Source: Affinirhizobium straminoryzae
GTDB lineage: Bacteria > Pseudomonadota > Alphaproteobacteria > Rhizobiales > Rhizobiaceae
Length of the DNA: 64,000 nt
NCBI RefSeq assembly: GCF_007004135.1
Contig: NZ_VJMG01000017.1
Span: 1-64,000 of the forward strand
Direction: 5' to 3'
The notes beneath the pieces were generated by a model. It was not told the DNA's origin and did not search any database. It saw nothing but the letters and a program-made list of their open reading frames with translations. The position numbers and the translations under genes are program-made. Of the stretch, positions 9,968 through 16,310 are shown in pieces (the first letter of the stretch is position 1; each line of letters starts with the position of its first letter).

Positions 9968-10048
9968 TCACGTGAGGCTTTTTTCCACACTCAAGTCTCA
10001 CAACCGATGTGTCAGCGGACTGTTGTAAATCTTGGATTTGTCTACAGA
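9968..10048. repeat. Imperfect direct repeat outside attL (partner of 46891-46970)
   Basis: This segment, from TCACGTGAGGC to just before the T-run at 10049, matches 46891-46970 at roughly nine positions in ten, including the identical block CTCACAACCGATGTGTCAGC. It is the chromosomal sequence downstream of the original tRNA-Lys gene. The prophage carries its own diverged copy next to attR. Confidence 0.85.
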
Positions 10049-10098
<50 letters not shown>

Positions 10099-10122
10099 TA
10101 TGCATGTATAATTAAATATCAG

Positions 10123-10153
10123 AGCCTTGCATCAATGTAGATGTGAGGCTTTT
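10123..10153. terminator. Hairpin at the left end of the prophage
   Basis: AGCCTTGCATC (10123-10133) pairs with GATGTGAGGCT (10140-10150), an 11-bp stem with two G-U pairs and a 6-base loop, followed by TTTT on the plus strand. It lies beyond the last leftward gene and may end transcripts near attL. The T-run favours rightward termination; on the minus strand the tail is only AT-rich. Confidence 0.4.
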
Positions 10154-10178
10154 GCTATTTTCAACGGGCGCGATCAGC

Positions 10179-10532
10179 TTAGGGGACCTTGCCGATCGCC
10201 CACTTGATCGCGCCTGCTATTGTTGACCAGCTGCCATAAATCCAGCCGGCGGCACCCAGCACGAATGATCCCAGCAAAAGAAGTTTCTGGCCCAGCCATC
10301 CGGCACCTTCCGCTTTTTTGCGCAGGTCCTGATACTGCGACAATGTCAGCGCCTGGCCGGACACGCTCTCCTCGAGCGAAGCAAAACGATGGGCCAGGAG
10401 AGCGATCTGCGTATCCTGGGCATTGAGCTTTTCCCAGATGCGGCGGCCGCGCTCCGATCCCGCCTCGTCGATCGTGTCGAGGCGGCGGTTCATCATCTCC
10501 AGCTGGCGCAGAATGATCTGGGTTCCGTCCAA
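10179..10532 (-). CDS. Phage membrane protein, candidate holin or lysis accessory
   Basis: 117 residues, the last leftward prophage gene. The N-terminal part (residues 1-70) is helical and coiled-coil-like with no cysteines. A hydrophobic segment at about residues 83-103 (LLLLGSFVLGAAGWIYGSW) predicts one membrane pass near a short C-terminal tail. The start is a TTG at 10532, chosen because AGGAG lies 9 bases before it. The layout resembles short rhizobiophage proteins of unknown function (DUF1515-like). Its place beyond the tail and lysis genes fits a lysis accessory, but a separate holin candidate exists at 13398-13601. Confidence 0.6.
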   Translation of the reverse strand: MDGTQIILRQLEMMNRRLDTIDEAGSERGRRIWEKLNAQDTQIALLAHRFASLEESVSGQALTLSQYQDLRKKAEGAGWLGQKLLLLGSFVLGAAGWIYGSWSTIAGAIKWAIGKVP

Positions 10533-10572
10533 TGGCTCATTCTCCTGGGCACGTACACATGATGTTGGGGCG

Positions 10573-12534
10573 TCACGACACCCGCAGATTGCCTGCCAGC
10601 ACGTAGTCGCGGATCACCTTGCCGATTTCGATATGCGCCCATGTGCTGTCATGAGCGGCATCAATTGCAGCAACAAATGTAATTTCGTAGGCGTCGCCCA
10701 CGGCTGGCGTTGCAGACCAGCCAGCATCGACGTTTATGGTGCCATCCGCTCGCGTATAAAAGATAACACCAGCCGCTGTGTTCGCAGCGGCTCCGGTCGT
10801 AAACCGGATGGAATAGCCTTTGTACAGGTCAGCCACCCAGCCAGCCTTGCTGCTGTCAATGAATTCATACTTGGCAGTGACACCCGTCAGAGTACCGGTA
10901 ATGCTTGGCCGGGCGGCCGGCACGATGACATAGCCACCATCCAATGTCTTGACATTGGAGGCATTGACCTCGACAGCACTGCATGTTTCGATAACGCCGG
11001 TCAGATCAAAATATCCGCTCTCCTGACGAAATCCGCTCGGTCCCGTATCGCGCAGCCATGCATTGATTTGCAGACGGGTGGCCTCGGTCGAGACTTTTGT
11101 CTGACCGGCTACAGTGGTCCATGCGTCGGTGGTGTTTGTCGACGGCGGCAGCGTCATCTGATGCCACTTGATGCCGCGCGGCGCATACCAGCTAACGGCC
11201 TTTAGCAGATTGGCCCGAAACGTCGAGAAGCCCAAACCTTTGTCGTTGTTGCCGTAGTTGGAAATGATGTTGTTTGCCAGTTCGGCAAGCCGGTTCCGGG
11301 TGCGATCGCGCACAGAGCTGGCGAGCGAATTGACGAAATCATCCAGCTTTTCACCGCCGAGACCCATGGGTATATAGCCGCACAGCGGTGTCGTCTGGTC
11401 CTGCATTTTGAGGTCCAGCCTATTCGTGATGCCACGAACGATAAAGCCGCCCTCACCGTAGCCGACACCTCCATCTCCGGTGCCAGCCCCCTTGCTGTCC
11501 GCAACGATAGCAACCGACGCACACGGACGCTTGGGGCGGCCAAGAATTGTAAGCGGGGTATAGATGTTATTGGGCGATGCCGACACATCTAGCGTGGCGC
11601 CGGGGATAGTGCGGTCACCGAGACTGGCGACCTCCCCGACATCGCGGATACCTCCGCCCGATGCACGCCCTGCCGCGCCGCCGATCAGCCGCGTGCGAGC
11701 GCCAGCGGTCTGCTCTCGAATGATCGTTTTCGGTTGCCCGATTGCGGCAAGCCCCTCTTGGCACGCCTTGGCATAAGCTGCCTGTACGCCAGTTGTCGCA
11801 TTGCGCGATCCGATGCAAACGCGGTACGCAATGGCACCGGGATAAGCCGCTGGCGACGTGACGGTGATGGAGCCGGTGCTGGCTCCAGCCGGGATAGTCG
11901 CCACCGATCCTGCCGACAGAAGGCTCTCGCTTCCGTCTGCAAAAATGTAGCAGACTGAAATCAGATAGCTGGCACCAGCCGCCAGCGCCCCACCCGTACC
12001 AGAGGCCGATACAGCAGGCGCATCCGGCGCTGGGACGGCAAACGTGTCGCTGGCCGTTTTGGTATAGAAACGCTCTCCTTTGGAGAGAGGCAGGAAAACC
12101 GGGTCAGAAAAAAGCACGCAACCGGGATCGACACGTGCACGCCGCGACCCGTTGAACGCGACCGGCACCGTGTGGCCGTCATTGGCAGTCTCAGTGCTGC
12201 CAAGCTTGTCCATCGCAGCGGTCACATTGATGGGGCTATATCCAGCCTCCATGATGCCGGGAGACGCCGTGCCGTAATTGGCATACACGAGGATGAAGTT
12301 GCTGCAGTCAACCGCAAGCGTGTGCTTCTTGCGATATGATACCTGATTGATCTGAGTGCTTTGCGGAGAGTTGTTGCTGCTGAGGGCAGTCCCTCCCGAC
12401 GCGACAGGCTGATATCCAGCCTGTCGAAGTGCATCTATTGAAGCCAGCCCACTGGCGGCCAGCGCCTCGACAACATCCGCAACCTCGACCGCGTCATATT
12501 GAGCGTCTTCCGGATTTATTTCGATCTTTGCCAT
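10573..12534 (-). CDS. Large tail fibre/spike protein with SGNH-hydrolase-like region
   Basis: 653 residues from the ATG at 12534, which overlaps the previous stop as TAATG. The middle of the protein carries VAIVADSKGAG, which resembles the block I nucleophile motif of SGNH/GDSL esterases, and later SNYGNNDKG, a possible block III G-x-N-D. A late HDSTWAHIEIG could supply the Asp/His pair, but its spacing is unusual. Such domains on phage tails deacetylate or cleave surface polysaccharide, so this may be a second receptor-binding protein besides the fibre at 14659-15915. The N-terminal 250 residues are Ser/Thr/Ala-rich with repeated beta-like stretches. The enzymatic assignment is tentative; the tail assignment rests mainly on position. 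Confidence 0.62.
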   Translation of the reverse strand: MAKIEINPEDAQYDAVEVADVVEALAASGLASIDALRQAGYQPVASGGTALSSNNSPQSTQINQVSYRKKHTLAVDCSNFILVYANYGTASPGIMEAGYSPINVTAAMDKLGSTETANDGHTVPVAFNGSRRARVDPGCVLFSDPVFLPLSKGERFYTKTASDTFAVPAPDAPAVSASGTGGALAAGASYLISVCYIFADGSESLLSAGSVATIPAGASTGSITVTSPAAYPGAIAYRVCIGSRNATTGVQAAYAKACQEGLAAIGQPKTIIREQTAGARTRLIGGAAGRASGGGIRDVGEVASLGDRTIPGATLDVSASPNNIYTPLTILGRPKRPCASVAIVADSKGAGTGDGGVGYGEGGFIVRGITNRLDLKMQDQTTPLCGYIPMGLGGEKLDDFVNSLASSVRDRTRNRLAELANNIISNYGNNDKGLGFSTFRANLLKAVSWYAPRGIKWHQMTLPPSTNTTDAWTTVAGQTKVSTEATRLQINAWLRDTGPSGFRQESGYFDLTGVIETCSAVEVNASNVKTLDGGYVIVPAARPSITGTLTGVTAKYEFIDSSKAGWVADLYKGYSIRFTTGAAANTAAGVIFYTRADGTINVDAGWSATPAVGDAYEITFVAAIDAAHDSTWAHIEIGKVIRDYVLAGNLRVS

Positions 12535-12716
12535 TACGATGCTGCCTTTGTGAAAACGATGTATTTGCCGGCAAAAGCCAGCGCGGATCCGGCAAAAGCC
12601 AGAGCGCCATTGGGGGCACCACCACCCTTCCAAAGGGTGGAAACACTCGTCTGCCCGAACCGCAGGCTGGTCTGCCCGCGCGCGAGGCTGGTTTGCGGCA
12701 GGGTCTGTGTGCTCAT
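12534..12716 (-). CDS. Small phage tail-region protein
   Basis: 60 residues, starting MSTQTLPQ, from an ATG at 12716 that overlaps the upstream stop (ATGA) and ending in a TAATG overlap with the large spike gene. It contains short near-repeats (LARGQTSLRFGQTSV and ALAFAGSALAFAG). The overlaps on both sides are the best evidence that it is translated. The function is unknown; position suggests an accessory of the spike. Confidence 0.55.
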   Translation of the reverse strand: MSTQTLPQTSLARGQTSLRFGQTSVSTLWKGGGAPNGALAFAGSALAFAGKYIVFTKAAS

Positions 12717-13027
12717 TCCACGGCCACCCATGCATCGGGAGAGGTGGCGCCCGTCAGCTTCACGACGATCGTGCCGCTGGTCTGGAACACCACCTGCTTC
12801 ACAGCATCGCCATTGTCGTCAACAGTGGCCGCTGTCAGCTTTGCATCCGCGAGCGGCGTCTCGATCGGGTCCTGTCCGATCGCCGGCACCTCGGCCGTCA
12901 GCGAGTGGATCGAAAGGGTACCGCCCCCCAGGGAGCCGGAATATTTCATCGTGCGGTAGCCGGCCTCGCACTGGCCGGCAAGGCCGGTGTTCCAGACCGC
13001 GTTGGCAGTAAACTGTCTCAAAGCCAT
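12713..13027 (-). CDS. Phage tail-region protein of unknown function
   Basis: 104 residues, beta-rich composition, no membrane helix. The C-terminal part (VVFQTSGTIVVKLTGATSPDAWVAV) resembles beta-sandwich pieces seen in phage structural proteins, but I cannot name a family. It is coupled to the following small gene by an ATGA overlap and lies directly after the lysis cassette. Confidence 0.55.
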   Translation of the reverse strand: MALRQFTANAVWNTGLAGQCEAGYRTMKYSGSLGGGTLSIHSLTAEVPAIGQDPIETPLADAKLTAATVDDNGDAVKQVVFQTSGTIVVKLTGATSPDAWVAVE

Positions 13028-13028
13028 T

Positions 13029-13247
13029 TCATTTCCCCTTCCGGCAGCCGTCGTCTTTCCCGCATTGCAGATTGTGCGCGACCACCTGGCGGGCGAAGGC
13101 CTGGTCGTGCTTGAGGATGAAGGCGCGCGTGGCGGAGGCGGGCATCAGCAGCGCATAGCCCGCACCGTCACTGGCACGTCCCGTCGCGCCACACCCCGCC
13201 AAGACCAGCGCAAAGATCGGAAACAGACATGCGGTTGACCTGGTCAT
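13029..13247 (-). CDS. Rz1-like outer-membrane lipoprotein (o-spanin candidate)
   Basis: 72 residues with a signal peptide and lipobox LVLAGC, so a predicted lipoprotein whose mature N-terminal Cys is about residue 19. The gene starts inside the preceding Rz-like gene in another frame and runs past its end (overlap 13168-13247). That is the nested arrangement of Rz/Rz1 spanin pairs, which fuse inner and outer membranes in the last step of lysis. Mature length (about 54 residues) suits an o-spanin, though it is not notably proline-rich. Confidence 0.65.
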   Translation of the reverse strand: MTRSTACLFPIFALVLAGCGATGRASDGAGYALLMPASATRAFILKHDQAFARQVVAHNLQCGKDDGCRKGK

Positions 13248-13401
13248 CGATAAGGCTCCTGTCCTTGATCTGCTCGGTCAGCGCGCGCGCATTGGCGGCC
13301 GCCGTGGCCGCCTGCTCCTGTCGCTGTCCCTGGTGATAGGTGGCGGCCAGCACGAGGCCTATGGCGAGGATGATGCCGGCGGCGATGACAATCCGGGTCA
13401 T
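13168..13401 (-). CDS. Rz-like inner-membrane protein (i-spanin candidate)
   Basis: 77 residues from the ATG at 13401, which overlaps the holin-like stop (ATGA). It has an N-terminal transmembrane helix (residues 3-20, IVIAAGIILAIGLVLAAT), then a charged helical periplasmic stretch with coiled-coil character (QGQRQEQAATAAANARALTEQIKDRSL). It ends with a short domain containing two cysteines (DLCAGLGGVWRDGTCQ). Topology and position after endolysin and holin fit an i-spanin, with the lipoprotein partner nested at its 3' end. Confidence 0.68.
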   Translation of the reverse strand: MTRIVIAAGIILAIGLVLAATYHQGQRQEQAATAAANARALTEQIKDRSLIDDQVNRMSVSDLCAGLGGVWRDGTCQ

Positions 13402-13601
13402 CGCGACCACCCGAAGCGCCGCGCCAGCGCGTAATAGATTTCCGTGGCAGCACCCATGCCGGCGCCGATCGCGATCTGCGCCACGGCCGCCAGGTCCTGG
13501 TCTGTGGAGATCCCGGCGGCGGTGTCGATGTCGAGCAGGCCGCGCGCCACCAGCGCGCCGGCGGCATAGCGCAGAAGAATGCGGGCGAATACGGCGCTCA
13601 T
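13398..13601 (-). CDS. Small holin-like membrane protein
   Basis: 67 residues with hydrophobic stretches at about residues 4-22 and 38-58 and a basic C-terminus (ALARRFGWSR). This resembles the small holin-like family known from phage Pam3 gp28. It lies between endolysin and i-spanin, joined to both by short overlaps, as expected for the protein that permeabilises the inner membrane at lysis. Confidence 0.68.
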   Translation of the reverse strand: MSAVFARILLRYAAGALVARGLLDIDTAAGISTDQDLAAVAQIAIGAGMGAATEIYYALARRFGWSR

Positions 13602-14386
13602 GCCTTCTTGCCTCCGAAGATGCCGGCAAGCGCCATCAGCAGCTGCGGCAGCCAGCCGCCGGAAACCGGCCTGCGCTCGATCGAGACTGCCGGCGACACA
13701 ATCGCGCCAGCGGAGGGTGCCGGCGCGGCGGGGGCAGGAGAGGGCGCCGGGGCATAGCCGGCCGCGCGCAAGGCCTGCTCGAAGGCGCGGGCATAATCCG
13801 CAACCGTGCCCGCCATGTCCTGGCCGTTGATGATGCGCCGCGCGCCGAGATAGTCGGGCGCTGCGCCGTCGAGATAGGTGGAAAGCGCCTTGCCGGTGAA
13901 GCGGCCATGGCTCATCCCGTCGAGCAGAATGTGCACGGCGGTTTCGGGCTCGAGCGCCTTGTCGGGCTCGCCCTCGATGCCATAGGTGCGATAGTTGGCG
14001 CGGCCGGTGATCTGCGCCAGCCCGCGGCCGCGAAACCGCCAGCCGTCGCCGCTGGCCTCGTTGCCATTGTCCATGCGGTTCGCATAGGCGCGGTTCGCAA
14101 TCTTCTGCGGGTTGCGCTGATAGGCGCTGGCCTGTTCTCGTGAAAAATACTTCGGGAAAACCTTCAGCAGGCCCGCAGCGCTGTAGTTCAGGTTTTCTTC
14201 CACGGGGCGCATGGCCGTGCCCGTTTCGTGCCAGGCCGTGGCCAGCACATAGGCCAGATGCGTCAGCGCCATTCCGCTGCTGGCGGCGGTGTCAATGATC
14301 AGCAGCGTGCCATTGCGCTGCGCCGTGCTGAACAGGCCGGACTTCAAGGCGGCCTGCGCCCGGTCGAAAAAAATGCCGCGATCCAT
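13598..14386 (-). CDS. Endolysin, glycoside hydrolase family 19 (chitinase-like)
   Basis: 262 residues; cleaves peptidoglycan for host lysis. The GH19 core occupies about residues 15-190: AWHETGTAMRPVEEN holds the catalytic Glu (E54) with further acids at 63-64, and WRFRGRGLAQITGRANYRTYG is the highly conserved substrate-binding segment. After an Ala/Pro-rich linker (about 205-240) comes a hydrophobic tail (LPQLLMALAGIFGG) that could attach to the membrane. There is no N-terminal signal, so release should depend on a holin. The start codon lies directly beneath a stable hairpin (14392-14417). Confidence 0.9.
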   Translation of the reverse strand: MDRGIFFDRAQAALKSGLFSTAQRNGTLLIIDTAASSGMALTHLAYVLATAWHETGTAMRPVEENLNYSAAGLLKVFPKYFSREQASAYQRNPQKIANRAYANRMDNGNEASGDGWRFRGRGLAQITGRANYRTYGIEGEPDKALEPETAVHILLDGMSHGRFTGKALSTYLDGAAPDYLGARRIINGQDMAGTVADYARAFEQALRAAGYAPAPSPAPAAPAPSAGAIVSPAVSIERRPVSGGWLPQLLMALAGIFGGKKA

Positions 14387-14417
14387 GAAAAGGCTCCAGC
14401 CGGTGAAAACTGGAGCC
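14387..14417 (-). terminator. Hairpin plus T-run overlapping the endolysin ribosome site
   Basis: On the minus strand GGCTCCAG pairs with CTGGAGCC (14410-14417 with 14392-14399), with a 10-base loop, then TTTTC and the endolysin ATG at 14386. It has the form of an intrinsic terminator. It also hides the only ribosome site for the endolysin (GGAG in the distal stem arm). It could end the fibre transcript, or hold endolysin translation low. Confidence 0.6.
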
Positions 14418-14458
14418 GAGTTTAAGCGTCAGGGGATGCCGTCAAATGCGGGCGCCCG

Positions 14459-14659
14459 TCACGGCGCGGGTTCGGCCGGGCGCGGAACGCCGATCCACTC
14501 GGATCCGCTCCAGGTCCAGTCGATATATTCCGTGGTGGGCATCGGCTTCAGCGGCACCTGCACGGTGCCCGGCGGATAGGCCGCCCGCGTCTCGTCGTCC
14601 GGCCACGAAATGCTCTGCCAGTAGCCAATCCCAGGGCAGAACCATCCAAATTCTTCCAT
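14459..14659 (-). CDS. Small protein coupled to the tail fibre (possible chaperone/assembly protein)
   Basis: 66 residues, starting MEEFGWFCPG, from the ATG at 14659, which overlaps the fibre stop codon (TGATG). It is rich in Trp, Tyr and Pro with many acidic residues (EYIDWTWSGSEWIG). Small proteins immediately after fibre genes often help the fibre fold or trimerise; this one matches no family I can name. Confidence 0.6.
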   Translation of the reverse strand: MEEFGWFCPGIGYWQSISWPDDETRAAYPPGTVQVPLKPMPTTEYIDWTWSGSEWIGVPRPAEPAP

Positions 14660-15915
14660 CACTTCATCTCCGACCACAGTGAAATCGACGCCGGACCATC
14701 CAGCCCGTAATAGCCGCCGGGCGGCACGGCAAACGTGACAGTCGTGGAATAGTTGCCGGCCGCCCCGGTGATGCCGACAGGGGCAGCAGACCCGATGGAA
14801 GCGCCACATTTGACGCGGGTCGTTCCTCCGGAAGAGGCGGAGGATATGCACACATCGATCGATCTGGACCCGCTGTTCTGATACCAGGTGGCCGCCGCGC
14901 GCGATGCCGTCACGTCCTGCCATGTCTGGCCAACGCCGAACAGCTGCGATGTCGCCGCCTTGTTGCCAAGAATGGTCGACAGCCAGTCCCCCAGCACCGT
15001 CGCATTGATGTTTCCATCCTGCCCAATCCGGAGAACCTGGGTGTTGTTGTAGTAGAAGGAGAGCGTGGTGCTGTCGTAGCGAATGTCCCAGGGCAGTGTG
15101 CCGTTGGCCAGCGCCAGCCGGATCTGCGCGGTCGCCTTGTGGATGGCGAGGTTGCCCGTCATCACCCCCCCAGCCAGCGCCAGCTTTGCCGCAAGCGCAT
15201 CGGCCAGGCCGCTGACCTGCGCAATTGCCAGCACATCCAGTATCCAGGCCGATCCGCTGGATTGCAGCACCTTTCCGGCATTGCCGGCCCCTGCGGGAGA
15301 GGGCAGGGCGATGGATGCCGCAGAGGCAGCGGCCGCCGCGGCGGCAGCCAGCGCCTGGTTTGCCGCCGCCAATGCATCGGCGGCCGCCGCAATCGCATCC
15401 TCCGCATAGCCCTGCGCAGCACTGATCTGGTCGCTGCTCGGGCCTGCCTCCAGGCGCAGGCCGTTCTTGATCAGCACGGACCCATCGGGCACGCTGAGAT
15501 CGATCGTCGGCGCCGTCTCGCCATAGGAGGCCTTCACGGCGCGGTCGATTTCCCGCTTCAGCTCCTGCTGGATCAGCCGGTTGCGATCGAGCTCGTCATC
15601 GGTGGCGCGGCTTGAAAACCGTCCGTTCAGCACGATGCTGGTCAACCGTTCCAGCACCGCCAGCCCCAGGATCAGGATCCGCTCTCCGCCCGTGCGCCCG
15701 GCCGTGAAGGTCAGCGTGCCACCGGAAGGGTTGCCGGCACCCGTCACCGTATAGCCGGCATCGTCGATCTCCACCCATTCGCCGGCGTCTTCCTCGAACG
15801 CCTTCACATCGCCGGCGGATTGGAACGGAAAAGCCACGGCAAATGCCGTCTGGCCGGCAGATGCCGTGATGATGCGATATCGCGGATCATCTTCGATCGG
15901 AAAGACAGCGCTCAT
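14659..15915 (-). CDS. T7 gp17-like tail fibre
   Basis: 418 residues from the ATG at 15915 (a second ATG lies at 15927). The first 150 residues match the virion-attachment domain of T7-type fibres: YTVTGAGNPSGGTLTFTAG, ILILGLAVLERLTSIVLNG and FSSRATDDELDRNRLIQQEL are its recognisable pieces. A long Ala-rich helical stretch (about 165-215, shaft-like) follows. The C-terminal beta-rich part (about 240-418) would bind the host surface. It is followed by the small coupled protein at 14459-14659. Confidence 0.85.
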   Translation of the reverse strand: MSAVFPIEDDPRYRIITASAGQTAFAVAFPFQSAGDVKAFEEDAGEWVEIDDAGYTVTGAGNPSGGTLTFTAGRTGGERILILGLAVLERLTSIVLNGRFSSRATDDELDRNRLIQQELKREIDRAVKASYGETAPTIDLSVPDGSVLIKNGLRLEAGPSSDQISAAQGYAEDAIAAAADALAAANQALAAAAAAAASAASIALPSPAGAGNAGKVLQSSGSAWILDVLAIAQVSGLADALAAKLALAGGVMTGNLAIHKATAQIRLALANGTLPWDIRYDSTTLSFYYNNTQVLRIGQDGNINATVLGDWLSTILGNKAATSQLFGVGQTWQDVTASRAAATWYQNSGSRSIDVCISSASSGGTTRVKCGASIGSAAPVGITGAAGNYSTTVTFAVPPGGYYGLDGPASISLWSEMK

Positions 15916-15973
15916 GCAGAACCCCATGTGTTCGATGGGGGCCAGTTTTTCACGCGCGCGGTCGGGTCAACCG

Positions 15974-16243
15974 TTATTTCCGCAGATAGCCGCGCTCTGC
16001 CAGGCAGGCGTCGAAAATGGTGTTGAGGTTGAAAGTATGAGCGTAGAGGTTTTTCTCGGTCGATTGCAGGGCGGCCTTTGAGGCTTCCCCGTCGCAGATG
16101 ACACGGTCCTTTTGAAACGCGGCGGCGATCTGCGGATTGGCATCGACACGCAATCCATCGGAAATACGATGGAACGATCCTTGTGGCTGATGAACGCAAC
16201 CGACCAGGCCAAAGGTGAGAAACAGTAATCGATATTTCTTCAT
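15974..16243 (-). CDS. Small phage-encoded lipoprotein
   Basis: 89 residues from the ATG at 16243: MKKYRLLFLTFGLVGC is a signal peptide with lipobox (Cys at residue 16), so an outer- or inner-membrane lipoprotein. The rest is soluble, with two further cysteines (VICDGEA and FDACLAERGY). Phage lipoproteins often block superinfection or modify the envelope; no evidence here picks a role. It lies between the ejection proteins and the fibre. Confidence 0.65.
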   Translation of the reverse strand: MKKYRLLFLTFGLVGCVHQPQGSFHRISDGLRVDANPQIAAAFQKDRVICDGEASKAALQSTEKNLYAHTFNLNTIFDACLAERGYLRK

Positions 16244-16310
16244 GCATGCCCCCACTGCAGAAATAGCTTTACAACCAAAGCATGCTTTTGGCAGCGGGGA
16301 AAGATGCGGG

